Source: Phreatobacter sp.
Lineage (GTDB): Bacteria; Pseudomonadota; Alphaproteobacteria; Rhizobiales; Phreatobacteraceae
NCBI RefSeq assembly: GCF_027532945.1
Contig: NZ_JAPZTZ010000004.1
Span: 124,001-188,000 of the forward strand
DNA: 64,000 bases
Direction: 5' to 3'
Made by a program: the position numbers and the translations under genes. Below, in pieces: positions 16,278-25,051 of the stretch (positions are counted from its first letter, which is position 1; each line of letters opens with the position of its first letter). Below the pieces are notes generated by a model, which ran no database searches, was not told the DNA's origin, and was given only the letters and a program-made list of their open reading frames with translations.

Positions 16278-17033
16278 ATGTGCGGGCGCTACGCCATCAA
16301 GACCATCCCGGAAGTGATGCAGCAGGCCTTCGGCTATGAGGAGCGGCCGAACTTCCCGCCGCGCTACAACATCGCGCCGACCCAGCCCGTGCCGGTCGTC
16401 ACCATCGACCACGGCAAGCGCCGCTTCGTGCTGATGCGCTGGGGCTTCATTCCCGGCTGGGTGAAGGACCCGAAGGACTTTCCCCTTGTCATCAACGTGC
16501 GCACCGAGACGGCGCGGGAGAAACCCTCCTTCCGCAACGCCTTCACCCGCCGCCGCGCGCTCATGCCGGCCGATGCCTTCTATGAATGGCACACGGAGGG
16601 GCGCACCAAGACGCCCTACATGGCGCGGCGGCCGGACGGCGGGCTCTTCGCCTTCCCGGCGCTGTGGGAGACCTGGACCTCGCCCGATGGCTCCGAGGTC
16701 GACACCGTCGCCATGATGACCGCGCCGGCCGTGGCGCCGCTTTCGGCCATCCACCACCGCACCCCGGTGATTCTCGATCCCGCCAACTGGGACGCCTGGC
16801 TCGATCCGGCGACGAGCCCGGACGAGGCGGCGGCGCTGCTCGAGCCTCCGGTCCAGACCGAACTCGAACTGGTCGCGGTCTCAACCGCCGTGAACAAGGT
16901 GGCGAATGACGGGCCGGAGATCCAGGCGCCGGTGGCCTCGCCCATGGCCGTGGTGAAACCCGAGCCGGGGAGGGCTCGCGCCCATTCGCAGAGTCGGGCA
17001 GCCGGCGACGGGCAGGGCAGCCTCTTCGACTGA
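16278..17033 (+). CDS. yedK: SOS response-associated peptidase family protein (YedK/HMCES)
   Basis: SRAP-domain protein that forms a covalent thiazolidine link with abasic sites in single-stranded DNA, shielding them at replication forks. Cys2, which becomes N-terminal after Met removal (MCGRYA), is present. The other active-site parts are RYNIAPTQ, VRTETAREKPSFR, the Glu in FYEWHTEG and the His pair in IHHRTPV. The protein is 251 residues, with about 40 additional low-complexity residues at the C-terminus beyond the core (PEPGRARAHSQSRAAG). It is divergent from the preceding operon. Confidence 0.93.
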   Translation: MCGRYAIKTIPEVMQQAFGYEERPNFPPRYNIAPTQPVPVVTIDHGKRRFVLMRWGFIPGWVKDPKDFPLVINVRTETAREKPSFRNAFTRRRALMPADAFYEWHTEGRTKTPYMARRPDGGLFAFPALWETWTSPDGSEVDTVAMMTAPAVAPLSAIHHRTPVILDPANWDAWLDPATSPDEAAALLEPPVQTELELVAVSTAVNKVANDGPEIQAPVASPMAVVKPEPGRARAHSQSRAAGDGQGSLFD

Positions 17034-17162
17034 GGCCTTCACGGTTGCGGTAAAGAAACACCTTCAATCCTTGGTTAAGGGTTCCGCAACCCGTTCCGGT
17101 GGATTCTGGTTGTGCGGCCGCCCCCATCCGCGCCTGCTGCCCTGTCACCGGTCTTTCACGTC

Positions 17163-17510
17163 ATGCCCTCACCCCGTCGGCCCTGCACCAGGTCCGTCAC
17201 CATCCTTGCTGTCGCAGCCGCCGTCACCGTCCTCGCGCCGCTGGTCTTCGCTGCGGCTCCGAAGGACGGGCGGCCGATGGCGGTGATCACGTGGTCCGAC
17301 GTGGACGGCGGCGCCGCCGCCGTGGCCGCGCGGGCCGAAGGGCTTCTTCACAGCGCCTCCGCCGGAAACCGTGTGGTGATCGCCAGCGCCGCAGAGCCGG
17401 GCTTCGCAGCGCGGCTCTATGCGGCCGGCGCGGCCCTCGTGCTCGACGGGGCTCTCGCAACTGCCTGCCTGTCGCCTCTCATCTCTCTCACAATGGTCCG
17501 CACTCCATGA
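17163..17510 (+). CDS. Small secreted protein coupled to a chemoreceptor gene
   Basis: A 115-residue protein with an N-terminal signal sequence ([20 protein letters not shown]) and a short mature part that begins [19 protein letters not shown] and ends in an Ala/Leu-rich hydrophobic stretch ([19 protein letters not shown]). Its stop codon overlaps the start of the chemoreceptor (ATGA at 17507-17510), so translation is probably coupled. It could be a periplasmic partner of the receptor, but no family is recognised and the function is unknown. Confidence 0.6.
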   Translation: MPSPRRPCTRSVTILAVAAAVTVLAPLVFAAAPKDGRPMAVITWSDVDGGAAAVAARAEGLLHSASAGNRVVIASAAEPGFAARLYAAGAALVLDGALATACLSPLISLTMVRTP

Positions 17511-18994
17511 CGATCAGCGCGTCCTCTCTGTCTTCGGCCACCTCTCCGACCCTCGAGGCGCTCCGCCTCACGGTCGCCCGGGTGATGCAAGGCGTCATCG
17601 CGACCCTCGCCATCGTCATCCTCGCCGTCCTGTTCGGACGGGGGTCTGGCGTGCTGCTCGGATCGCTGTCCGTCGTGGCGGTGGCCGCTGTCGGTTTCCT
17701 CGCCATCGGAGCCGGGCGCAGCGACGTTCCCGCGCGGATCGCCTCTTCGCTGTCGGTCGGCGCGCTGGTGGCGCTCCTGACCTTCGCCATGGAAGGCTCG
17801 GTCTACCAGATCGATATGCACATGGCCTTTTTCGCGGGCCTCGCCATCGTGGCGCTCTGGTGCTGCTGGTACTCGGTCGCCGCCTACACCGCCCTCGTCG
17901 CCGTGCATCACCTCGGCCTGAACTTCATCTACCCGATGGCGGTGTTCCCGCAGGGCGGGGATCTCGTCCGTGTCGTCATCCATGCCGTGATCCTCGTCGC
18001 CCAGGCCGTCGCGCTCGCCTGGCTCTGCAATCGTCTGGCGAACGCCTTCGTCGTCTCCGACGCCGCCGTGCGTGAAGCCAAGGAGGCCGCATCCCGCCTC
18101 GAGGCGGCGACCGCCGAGGATCGCGCCCGCGCCGCCGACAAGGCTCGCCGGCAGGCCGAACTCGAGGCGGGCATCGCCGCTTTCAAGGCCGAGATCGCCG
18201 GCGTCATGACCGGCGTGCGCGGTGGCATGGCCGAGCTCGGCAAGGCTGCCGCGACCGTGCGCGGCGCCGCCGCCGGCACTGCCGACACCGTTCAGGCCGC
18301 GACCGGTTCGGCCCGCGCCGCCGTCACCAATATCAGCGCCGTCGCCGGCGCCAGCGACCAGCTCTCCTCGTCGGTCGGCGAACTCGCCCACAAGGTCAGC
18401 GAGACCGCCAGCGTCGTGCGCGAACTTGCCGGCGAGGCCCATGCCGCCAACGGCAACATCGCCGAACTCTCCGGCGCCGCCGAGAAGATCGGCGCCGTTG
18501 TCGCCCTCATCCAGTCCATCGCCGAACAGACGAACCTGCTCGCCCTCAACGCCACCATCGAGGCGGCCCGCGCCGGCGATGCCGGCAAGGGTTTCGCGGT
18601 GGTGGCCTCCGAGGTGAAGTCGCTGGCGGTCCAGACCTCCAAGGCAACGGAAGAGATCGCCCAGCAGATCGGCGCGGTGCAGCACCTCACGGTCGGCGCG
18701 GTCGGCGCCATCCGCACCATCACCGAGCGGATGGAGGTCATCGACGGCAACGCTTCGGCGCTGGCCGCCGGGATCGAGGAGCAGGCGAGCGCCGTCCAGG
18801 AGATCAACCGCAGCATCGCCGAAGCCAACGCCCTGACCCTGCGCATCGAGCAGGCCATCGGCGACATCGCGTCCAAGGCGGAGGTCTCCGCCACCTCGTC
18901 GCGGGCCATGGACGACACGACGCGCAGCGTCGAGGAGAGCGCCGGCGGCGTCAGCAAGGCTGTCGAGAGCTTCCTCGGCAAGGTCGCCGCCTGA
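17507..18994 (+). CDS. Methyl-accepting chemotaxis protein with polytopic N-terminal sensor
   Basis: A 495-residue chemoreceptor. Unlike classical receptors it has about six membrane helices in residues 20-190 ([41 protein letters not shown] and others) and no large periplasmic domain or obvious HAMP. The cytoplasmic signalling domain has the invariant hairpin tip [19 protein letters not shown]. The membrane part has a conserved-looking [16 protein letters not shown] segment. Ligand sensing is therefore likely within or at the membrane. A terminator follows the stop. Confidence 0.9.
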   Translation: MTISASSLSSATSPTLEALRLTVARVMQGVIATLAIVILAVLFGRGSGVLLGSLSVVAVAAVGFLAIGAGRSDVPARIASSLSVGALVALLTFAMEGSVYQIDMHMAFFAGLAIVALWCCWYSVAAYTALVAVHHLGLNFIYPMAVFPQGGDLVRVVIHAVILVAQAVALAWLCNRLANAFVVSDAAVREAKEAASRLEAATAEDRARAADKARRQAELEAGIAAFKAEIAGVMTGVRGGMAELGKAAATVRGAAAGTADTVQAATGSARAAVTNISAVAGASDQLSSSVGELAHKVSETASVVRELAGEAHAANGNIAELSGAAEKIGAVVALIQSIAEQTNLLALNATIEAARAGDAGKGFAVVASEVKSLAVQTSKATEEIAQQIGAVQHLTVGAVGAIRTITERMEVIDGNASALAAGIEEQASAVQEINRSIAEANALTLRIEQAIGDIASKAEVSATSSRAMDDTTRSVEESAGGVSKAVESFLGKVAA

Positions 18995-19006
18995 GGCGGC
19001 AGGGCA

Positions 19007-19040
19007 GGGCCGCGGCGCTCGCGCCGCGGCGGCCCTTTTT
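19007..19040 (+). terminator. Rho-independent terminator of the chemoreceptor gene
   Basis: GCCGCGGCGC (19009-19018) pairs with GCGCCGCGGC (19021-19030) and is followed by GGCCC and five T residues. The tail overlaps the stop codon of the convergent oxidase gene. Confidence 0.75.
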
Positions 19041-20484
19041 AGAGAACCTTGCCGGGATTGAGGATGTTCTTCGGGTCGAGGACCGCCTTGACCTGTCGCA
19101 TGATGTCCATGGCGACGGGATCCTTCACTCCCGGCAGCAGGTCGCGCTTCATCCGGCCGATGCCGTGCTCGGCCGAGATCGAGCCGCCATGCTTGCCCAC
19201 GATGTCGTGGACGATGGTCTGCACCCGGTCCCAGTGGTCGAGGAAGGCTGCCTTGTCCATGCCGACGGGCTGGCTGACGTTGAAGTGGATGTTGCCGTCG
19301 CCGAGATGGCCGAAAGGCACCGGCCGGCAATCCGGCATATAGGCGAGGCAGGCCGCCACAGCCTCGGCGATGAAGGCGGGCACGGCGGCGACGGGCACGG
19401 AGACGTCGTGCTTGATCGAGCCGCCCTCCATCTTCTGCACCTCGCTCATGCCCTCGCGCAGCCGCCAGAAGCCGTTGCGCTGGTCGATCGAGTCGGCGAG
19501 CGCCGCGTCGGTGACGATGCCCTCCTCGAAGCCGGCGGCGAGGATTTCCTCCAGCGTCTCGCGCATGCCGGAGGCCGAGGCGCTGGAAAGCTCCATCAGG
19601 CAGTACCAGGGTGATGCTTCAGCGAGGGGATCGCGCGCGCCGGCGAGATGCTTCAGCACGAAGTCGAAGAGGTTGCGCGGCATCAGCTCGAAGCCGGTGA
19701 CGGACGGGCCGGCCCGCTCCTGCGCGGCGTTGAGGAGGGCCAGGCCCGCCTCGGCCGAGGGCACGGCGACCCAGGCCGCCTCGATGGAGCGCGGCGCGGG
19801 GTAGAGCTTCAGAACCGCCGCGGTGATGATGCCGAGCGTGCCTTCCGCCCCCATGAACAGGTGCTTGAGGTCGTAGCCGGTATTGTCCTTCTTCAGCGTG
19901 CGCAGCCCGTGCCAGATGCGGCCGTCGGCGAGCACCACCTCGAGCCCGAGCACGAGGTCGCGCGCCATGCCATAGGCGATGGCCTGGGTGCCGCCGGCAT
20001 TGGTCGAGAGATTGCCGCCGATGGTGCAGGAGCCCTTGGAGCCGATATTGAGCGGGAAGAGACGGCCGACCTCGGTTGCCGCGTCCTGCGCCTGCTGCAG
20101 GGTCACGCCGGCATCGACCGTGAGGGTGTTGCCGGCCGGATCGACGGCGCGCACCGCCGTCATGCGGTTCAGCGAGATGACGATCTCCGCCCCTGTCTCA
20201 TGCGGCACGTGGCCACCGACGAGGCCGGTGGCGCCGCCCTGCGGCACCACGGGCGTGCCGGTCTCATGGGCCAGCGCCATGACCGCCGCCACCTCCTCGG
20301 TATTGGCAGGCCGGACCACCAGTGAGGTGCGGCCGATATAGAGGCCGCGGTCATCGCGCAGGTAGGGCGCCTGGTCGTTCGCGTCGGTGATGGCGTAGCG
20401 GTCGCCGACAATCGCCTTGAAGCGCTGGATCAGCGGTTCCGGCATGGGCGGGGCGAGGGCGGCGACGGGCTTCGGCAGCGGCAT
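19039..20484 (-). CDS. FAD-linked D-2-hydroxyacid dehydrogenase (GlcD / D-2-hydroxyglutarate dehydrogenase type)
   Basis: Flavoprotein of 481 residues in the VAO/PCMH family. The FAD-binding segment PVVPQGGATGLVGG lies near residue 80 and NIGSKGSCTIGGNLSTNAGG near 150. The C-terminal domain has the metal and substrate site PFGHLGDGNIHFN and the conserved ISAEHGIGRMKRD. It would oxidise D-2-hydroxyglutarate, D-lactate or a similar acid and pass electrons to the respiratory chain. Absence of adjacent glcE and glcF argues against a three-part glycolate oxidase. The substrate is not determinable from sequence. Confidence 0.9.
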   Translation of the reverse strand: MPLPKPVAALAPPMPEPLIQRFKAIVGDRYAITDANDQAPYLRDDRGLYIGRTSLVVRPANTEEVAAVMALAHETGTPVVPQGGATGLVGGHVPHETGAEIVISLNRMTAVRAVDPAGNTLTVDAGVTLQQAQDAATEVGRLFPLNIGSKGSCTIGGNLSTNAGGTQAIAYGMARDLVLGLEVVLADGRIWHGLRTLKKDNTGYDLKHLFMGAEGTLGIITAAVLKLYPAPRSIEAAWVAVPSAEAGLALLNAAQERAGPSVTGFELMPRNLFDFVLKHLAGARDPLAEASPWYCLMELSSASASGMRETLEEILAAGFEEGIVTDAALADSIDQRNGFWRLREGMSEVQKMEGGSIKHDVSVPVAAVPAFIAEAVAACLAYMPDCRPVPFGHLGDGNIHFNVSQPVGMDKAAFLDHWDRVQTIVHDIVGKHGGSISAEHGIGRMKRDLLPGVKDPVAMDIMRQVKAVLDPKNILNPGKVL

Positions 20485-20639
20485 GGCTGGCTTCCTGCGA
20501 CGGCGTGTCTTCGGGCGAGGCTGCTGCCGCCGCGGGGGCGGGACGGTTCAAGGGGGGGGGAGGTTTGGGAGCGGTGAAAATCGCGCGAGCGAAAAAGGCG
20601 GGAGTGGACGGGGAGGGGTCTTCCGCCGGCTGATGATCC

Positions 20640-20815
20640 GACCTATCTCTCACCTCGGAGCTGCGACGTACGTCAGGACACACATATCCCCGGGGCCTTA
20701 TCGATCTTGAGGGAGCTGTCCCTGCCCTTGTCCGTGGACTTGGGCACCACGGCGCCCACCTACTTAGGTAGGTTCCCGGGATCGATCGTCCAACGGCAGA
20801 GTGGCTCCACTTGAA
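20640..20815 (+). ncRNA. ssrS: 6S RNA (SsrS), approximate ends
   Basis: Regulatory RNA that binds the housekeeping RNA polymerase holoenzyme. The gene lies directly upstream of and parallel to the 5-FCL gene, the classical ssrS context. It can fold as a long rod: the closing stem pairs GGAG and CTGC of 20657-20664 with GCAG (20796-20799) and CTCC (20805-20808); ATCGAT-containing and CCCGGG-containing segments pair in the middle; and the apical arm TGCCC-tt-GTCC loops to GGAC-tt-GGGCA. The downstream hairpin ACCTAC/GTAGGT and the 3' text CGTCCAACGGCA look like other alphaproteobacterial 6S RNAs. The ends are estimated. Confidence 0.7.
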
Positions 20816-20913
20816 TTTGCGGGGCGGTGAGGTAAGGGCGGAAAAGCCCGCCGGCCGCCGCCATCAGGCCGGTGGCTGCCGAGCGTCACGGTCCTTCCTC
20901 CCGAACCTCCGCC

Positions 20914-21005
20914 CGTCATGCCCGGCCTTGTGCCGGGCATCCACGAATTCTCAGCATGGCGCAGTGTTCAAGTCGTGGATGCCCGGGATCAACCCGGGCA
21001 TGACG
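20914..21005. repeat. REP-like palindromic element
   Basis: Two nested hairpins (GCCCGGC/GCCGGGC and GCCCGGG/CCCGGGC) lie within a larger inverted repeat whose outer arms are CGTCATGCCCGG and CCGGGCATGACG. This resembles the dispersed Hyphomicrobiales palindromic units with the CATGCCCGG...CATCCACG pattern. It sits between 6S RNA and the 5-FCL gene. Confidence 0.75.
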
Positions 21006-21068
21006 GATGGGCCAGCGTTCCTCTTGGTCCCCGGTGACACCCCGGCCGGGCTCCGCTACTCCTCCCCC

Positions 21069-21638
21069 ATGACCCAGCCCACCAAGGCCGACCTGCGCGC
21101 TGCCGCCCTCGCGCGGCGCGATGCCCTCGACCCCGCCGCCCGCATCGAGGCCGCCCTCGTCCTCGCCGAGACCTTCCCGCTCGACCTGATCCCGGTTGCC
21201 GGCAAGGTTGTCTCGGGCTTCCTGCCCATCCAGTCGGAGATCGACGTCCGCCCGCTGATGGACCGGCTGCGTCTCGCCGGCGCGCGTCTGGCGCTCCCCG
21301 CCTTCCCCGACCGCAAAGGCCCGATGATCTTCCGCGAACTCATCCGCGGCGCCGACCTCGTCCCCATGGGCTTTGGCACCTATGGCCCCGGTCCCGAAGC
21401 CGCAGAGGTCTTCCCCGAGGTGCTGATCACGCCGCTTGCCGCCTTCGATGCGCGCGGCCACCGCATCGGCTACGGCAAGGGCCATTACGACCGGGCGCTG
21501 GCCCGGCTCGACGAGATGGGCCGGCGTATCGCCGTCGGCGTCGCCTTCGCCTGTCAGGCGGTTGACGCGGTGCCCCACGAGCCCCATGACCGAGGTCTTG
21601 ATTTTCTTCTCACCGAGACCGGTTTCAGGACCTTCTGA
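21069..21638 (+). CDS. 5-formyltetrahydrofolate cyclo-ligase
   Basis: Converts 5-formyl-THF to 5,10-methenyl-THF in the one-carbon pool. The 189-residue length is normal. Motifs are KADLRAAALARRDAL at the N-terminus, the substrate segment FLPIQSEIDVRPLM, and the ATP/Mg site ITPLAAFDARGHRIGYGKGHYDRAL near the C-terminus. An open in-frame extension to 20811 runs through the REP element and 6S RNA and is not coding. It overlaps the next gene by one base (TGATG). The pair 6S RNA plus this gene is conserved in proteobacteria. Confidence 0.95.
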   Translation: MTQPTKADLRAAALARRDALDPAARIEAALVLAETFPLDLIPVAGKVVSGFLPIQSEIDVRPLMDRLRLAGARLALPAFPDRKGPMIFRELIRGADLVPMGFGTYGPGPEAAEVFPEVLITPLAAFDARGHRIGYGKGHYDRALARLDEMGRRIAVGVAFACQAVDAVPHEPHDRGLDFLLTETGFRTF

Positions 21639-22438
21639 TGCGCCTTCTTTTCCTCGGCGACGTCGTCGGCAAGGCCGGCCGCACCGCCGTCACCGAACGC
21701 CTGCCGGGCCTCGCCGCCGACCTCAAGCTCGACTGCGTCGTCATCAATGGCGAGAACGCTGCCCATGGCTTCGGCATCACCGAGGCCATCTACGAGGAGC
21801 TCTGCGAGGCGGGTGCCGACTGCATCACCCTCGGCAACCATTCCTGGGACCAGCGCGAGGCGCTGGTCTTCATCGACAGGGCGCCGCGCCTCGTCCGCCC
21901 GGTGAACTATCCCGCCGGCACGCCGGGCCGCGGCGCAACCCTCGTCACCGCCAAGAACGGCGCCCAGGTCCTCGTCGTCAATGTCATGGGCCGCGTCTTC
22001 ATGGACGCCATGGACGACCCCTTCGCCGCCGTTGAGCGCGAGGTCGAGGCCGCCCCGCTCGGCCGCGTCGCCGATGCCATCGTCGTCGACATCCATGCCG
22101 AGGCGACCAGCGAGAAGCAGGTCATGGGGCATATCCTCGACGGCCGGGTCTCGCTCATCGTCGGCACCCACACCCATGTGCCGACCGCCGACCATCGCGT
22201 GCTGCCGGGCGGCACGGCCTTCCAGACCGATGTCGGCATGTGCGGCGACTATGACGGCGTCATCGGCATGGACAAGGCCGAGCCGATGCGCCGGATGCGG
22301 GAGAAGACGCCCGGCGGCAAGTTCGAACCGGCCGGCGGCCCGGCGACCCTCTCCGGCCTCATCGTCGACATCGGCGCCAACGGCCTCGCCACCGCCGTGA
22401 CGCCGCTGCGCGTTGGCGGAGTGCTGGCGCCGACCTGA
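21638..22438 (+). CDS. TIGR00282/YmdB family metallophosphoesterase
   Basis: Calcineurin-like phosphoesterase, 266 residues, of the family containing Bacillus YmdB, which has been reported as a 2',3'-cyclic-nucleotide phosphodiesterase. The metal-site motifs are all present: [47 protein letters not shown] and [19 protein letters not shown]. The start ATG overlaps the stop of the 5-FCL gene, so the two are translationally coupled. The physiological substrate in this organism is unknown. Confidence 0.92.
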   Translation: MRLLFLGDVVGKAGRTAVTERLPGLAADLKLDCVVINGENAAHGFGITEAIYEELCEAGADCITLGNHSWDQREALVFIDRAPRLVRPVNYPAGTPGRGATLVTAKNGAQVLVVNVMGRVFMDAMDDPFAAVEREVEAAPLGRVADAIVVDIHAEATSEKQVMGHILDGRVSLIVGTHTHVPTADHRVLPGGTAFQTDVGMCGDYDGVIGMDKAEPMRRMREKTPGGKFEPAGGPATLSGLIVDIGANGLATAVTPLRVGGVLAPT

Positions 22439-22496
22439 TCCAAAGCGTGGCGCCCTCCGCTTGCCGAGCGCCGCGCGCGCCTGTAATTCGCAGGCC

Positions 22497-23582
22497 ATGT
22501 CGCACAACACCTTCGGCCACCTGTTCCGTGTCACCACCTTCGGCGAGAGCCACGGCGTGGCGCTCGGCTGCGTCGTCGACGGATGCCCGCCGCGAATCCC
22601 GCTGACCGCCGAGGGCATCCAGGCCGATCTCGACCGCCGTCGCCCCGGCACCTCGCGCTTCACCACCCAACGCCGCGAGCCCGATGAGGTGAAGATCCTC
22701 TCCGGCGTGATGGTCGACGACGACGGCGTGCAGGTGACCACCGGCACGCCCATCGCGCTGATGATCGAGAACACCGACCAGCGCTCGAAGGACTATTCCG
22801 ACATCAAGGACAAATTCCGCCCCGGCCATGCCGACTTCACCTACGAGGCGAAATACGGCATCCGCGACTATCGCGGCGGCGGGCGCTCCTCCGCGCGCGA
22901 GACGGCGGCCCGTGTCGCCGCCGGCGCCATTGCCCGCAAGATCGTCCCCGGCCTGACCGTTCGCGGCGCGCTGGTGCAGATGGGCCCGCACGCCATCGAC
23001 CGCGACAAGTGGGACTGGGACCAGGTCGGCGCCAATCCGTTCTTTTGTCCCGACGCCGACAAGGCCGCCTTCTACGAGACCTATCTCGACAGCATCCGCA
23101 AGGCCGGCTCCTCCATCGGCGCCGTCATCGAGATCGTCGCCGAGGGCGTGCCGCCGGGCCTTGGCGCGCCGATCTACGGCAAGCTCGACGCCGAGATCGC
23201 CAGCGCACTCATGGGCATCAACGCCGTGAAGGGCGTCGAGATCGGCTCGGGCTTCGCCTCCGCGGCGCTCACCGGCGAGGAGAATGCCGACGAGATCCGC
23301 ATGGGCAATGACGGCGCCCCGCTGTTCCTGTCGAACCATGCCGGCGGCATCCTCGGCGGCATCTCGACGGGGCAGGCCGTGGTGGCCCGCTTCGCCGTGA
23401 AGCCGACCTCGTCGATCCTCACGCCGCGCCTGACGATCGACAAGAAGGGTGGCGAGACCGATATCCTCACCAAGGGCCGCCACGATCCCTGCGTCGGCAT
23501 CCGTGCCGTGCCGGTGGGCGAGGCCATGGTCGCCTGCGTGATCGCCGACCATTACCTGCGGAACCGCGGCCAGAACGGGTGA
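22497..23582 (+). CDS. aroC: Chorismate synthase
   Basis: Last common step of aromatic synthesis: EPSP to chorismate, FMN-dependent. The 361-residue protein starts [20 protein letters not shown], the first family signature. The second, [17 protein letters not shown], lies near 125-140, and the third, [17 protein letters not shown], near 335-350. The ATG at 22497 is supported by the canonical N-terminus; the frame is open about 84 bp further upstream. It lies 58 bp after the phosphoesterase gene. Confidence 0.97.
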   Translation: MSHNTFGHLFRVTTFGESHGVALGCVVDGCPPRIPLTAEGIQADLDRRRPGTSRFTTQRREPDEVKILSGVMVDDDGVQVTTGTPIALMIENTDQRSKDYSDIKDKFRPGHADFTYEAKYGIRDYRGGGRSSARETAARVAAGAIARKIVPGLTVRGALVQMGPHAIDRDKWDWDQVGANPFFCPDADKAAFYETYLDSIRKAGSSIGAVIEIVAEGVPPGLGAPIYGKLDAEIASALMGINAVKGVEIGSGFASAALTGEENADEIRMGNDGAPLFLSNHAGGILGGISTGQAVVARFAVKPTSSILTPRLTIDKKGGETDILTKGRHDPCVGIRAVPVGEAMVACVIADHYLRNRGQNG

Positions 23583-23627
23583 TACCCATCGGCCTTCACC
23601 CTTGCTGAAATGCAGGTCTGTGTCGGC

Positions 23628-23652
23628 GGATTTTCAGTTTGACTGAAAATCC
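23628..23652. promoter_or_regulatory. Perfect 10-bp inverted repeat upstream of the HTH-RibB gene
   Basis: GGATTTTCAG (23628-23637) and CTGAAAATCC (23643-23652) are exact inverted copies around a 5-bp centre. The element overlaps a possible -35 TTGACT (23639-23644), with a weak -10-like CATTTT 17 bp downstream. It ends 21 bp before the first ATG. There is no T-run, so an operator is more likely than a terminator. Confidence 0.6.
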
Positions 23653-23673
23653 TGCTGCGACCATTTTCCCCAC

Positions 23674-24999
23674 ATGAAGCTCGACATCTGGCTCGCGCGC
23701 GCCGGCATGACCCGGATGGCCTTCGCCCGCCGCCTCGGCGTGTCGCCGGCCACTGTCACGGCCCTGTGCAACGGTGATGCGCCCTGGATGTCCCGGGAGA
23801 CTGCCGCGCGCATTGCCGAGATCACGGCCGGCGCCGTCACGCCCAATGATTTTATCGGCCTGCCCGGGCCGCGCGATGAGGAGAGAACCATGCTCGAAGC
23901 CGCCGAACGCGTGAAGGCCGCCCTCGACGCCTTCGCCAAGGGGCAGATTGTCGTGGTGACCGACGATGACGACCGCGAGAACGAGGGCGACCTTATCGTC
24001 GCCGCCTCGCTGTGCACGCCGGAGCAGATGGCCTTCATCGTCCGCCATACCTCCGGCATCGTCTGCACGCCGCTGACCCTGCAGGAGGCGCAGCGCCTGC
24101 GCCTCGACCCCATGGTCTCCTCCAACGACTCACCCCACGGCACGGCCTTCACCGTCTCGGTGGACTACCGCCATGGCACCACCACCGGCATCTCCGCCGA
24201 TGACCGCACTGCGACTGTGCGCGCCCTCGCCAATCCCAATGTTGGCGCCGTCGACTTCGTCCGCCCCGGCCACATCTTTCCGCTGATTGCCAAGGACGGC
24301 GGCGTGCTCATGCGCTCCGGCCATACCGAGGCGGCGGTGGACCTCTGCAAGCTCGCCGGGCTCCCGCCCATCGGCGTCATCTGCGAGCTGGTGAATGACG
24401 ACGGCACGGTCACGCGCGGGCCGCAGGTGACGGCCTTCGCCGCCCAGCATGGTCTCGTGATGGTCTCGGTCGCCGACCTCATCAAATATCGCCAGGCCCG
24501 CGACCGCCTGGTCGAGCGCGCCGGCGAGTTCACCGTCGAGACGCCCTATGGCCCGGCCCGCGGCATCGCCTATCGCACCCCCTATGACCGGGTGGAGCAT
24601 CTGGCGGTGGTCTTCGGCGATATCGACGAGGCCGGCGCGACGCTGGTCCGGCTGCATCGCGAGACGGTACTGCGCGATGTCTTCGGCAAGAACCGCTCGC
24701 CGGACCGTGCCATGAAGAAGCTGGCGGAAAAGGGCGGCGTGCTGGTCTATCTGCGCGACGGCACGGCCGGTGTTCCGGCCCAGTCGCTCGCCGCGACCGC
24801 CCCGGGTGCCGACATTCACGAGACCCACGGCTCGGCGCGGATGCGGGATGACCAGTGGCGCGAGATCGGCCTCGGCGCGCAGATCCTGCGCGACCTTGGC
24901 GCCAACCGCATCCGGCTGCTCGCCTCCAAGACCCGCCACTATGTCGGCCTCGGCGGCTTCGGCATCGAGATCGTCTCGACCGAGATGCTGGAGGGGTAG
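23674..24999 (+). CDS. ribB: HTH-domain fused 3,4-dihydroxy-2-butanone-4-phosphate synthase with degenerate GTP cyclohydrolase II domain
   Basis: A 441-residue riboflavin-pathway protein with three parts. Residues 1-65 form a Cro/YdaS-like helix-turn-helix (MTRMAFARRLGVSPATVTAL). Residues about 73-280 are RibB, with the Mg/ribulose-5-phosphate site DDDDRENEGDL at 97-107, SSNDSPHGTAFTVSVD and KDGGVLMRSGHTEAAVDL. Residues about 285-441 resemble GTP cyclohydrolase II, but all zinc cysteines are missing (RLHRETVLRDVFG, NRSPDRAM), so this part should not be catalytic. ATG 23890 (Met73) has GAGGAGAG upstream and could give a shorter 369-residue RibB-only product. A perfect palindrome precedes the first ATG. 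Confidence 0.88.
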   Translation: MKLDIWLARAGMTRMAFARRLGVSPATVTALCNGDAPWMSRETAARIAEITAGAVTPNDFIGLPGPRDEERTMLEAAERVKAALDAFAKGQIVVVTDDDDRENEGDLIVAASLCTPEQMAFIVRHTSGIVCTPLTLQEAQRLRLDPMVSSNDSPHGTAFTVSVDYRHGTTTGISADDRTATVRALANPNVGAVDFVRPGHIFPLIAKDGGVLMRSGHTEAAVDLCKLAGLPPIGVICELVNDDGTVTRGPQVTAFAAQHGLVMVSVADLIKYRQARDRLVERAGEFTVETPYGPARGIAYRTPYDRVEHLAVVFGDIDEAGATLVRLHRETVLRDVFGKNRSPDRAMKKLAEKGGVLVYLRDGTAGVPAQSLAATAPGADIHETHGSARMRDDQWREIGLGAQILRDLGANRIRLLASKTRHYVGLGGFGIEIVSTEMLEG

Positions 25000-25051
25000 G
25001 GCGAGCTATCGGCCCGCAGGTCTGTCCCCAAGACGGAGGTCGGGGCTGCTT

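Noticed and set aside
20811-21068. N-terminal extension of the 5-FCL frame
   Set aside because: It runs through the REP palindrome and the end of the 6S RNA; the ATG at 21069 gives the family N-terminus.
23628-23652. aroC terminator
   Set aside because: The hairpin is AT-rich with no T-run and lies just before a start codon, so an operator is the better reading.
23583-23673. FMN riboswitch ahead of ribB
   Set aside because: The gap is only 91 bp, too short for the aptamer, and lacks its conserved core; it contains the palindrome instead.
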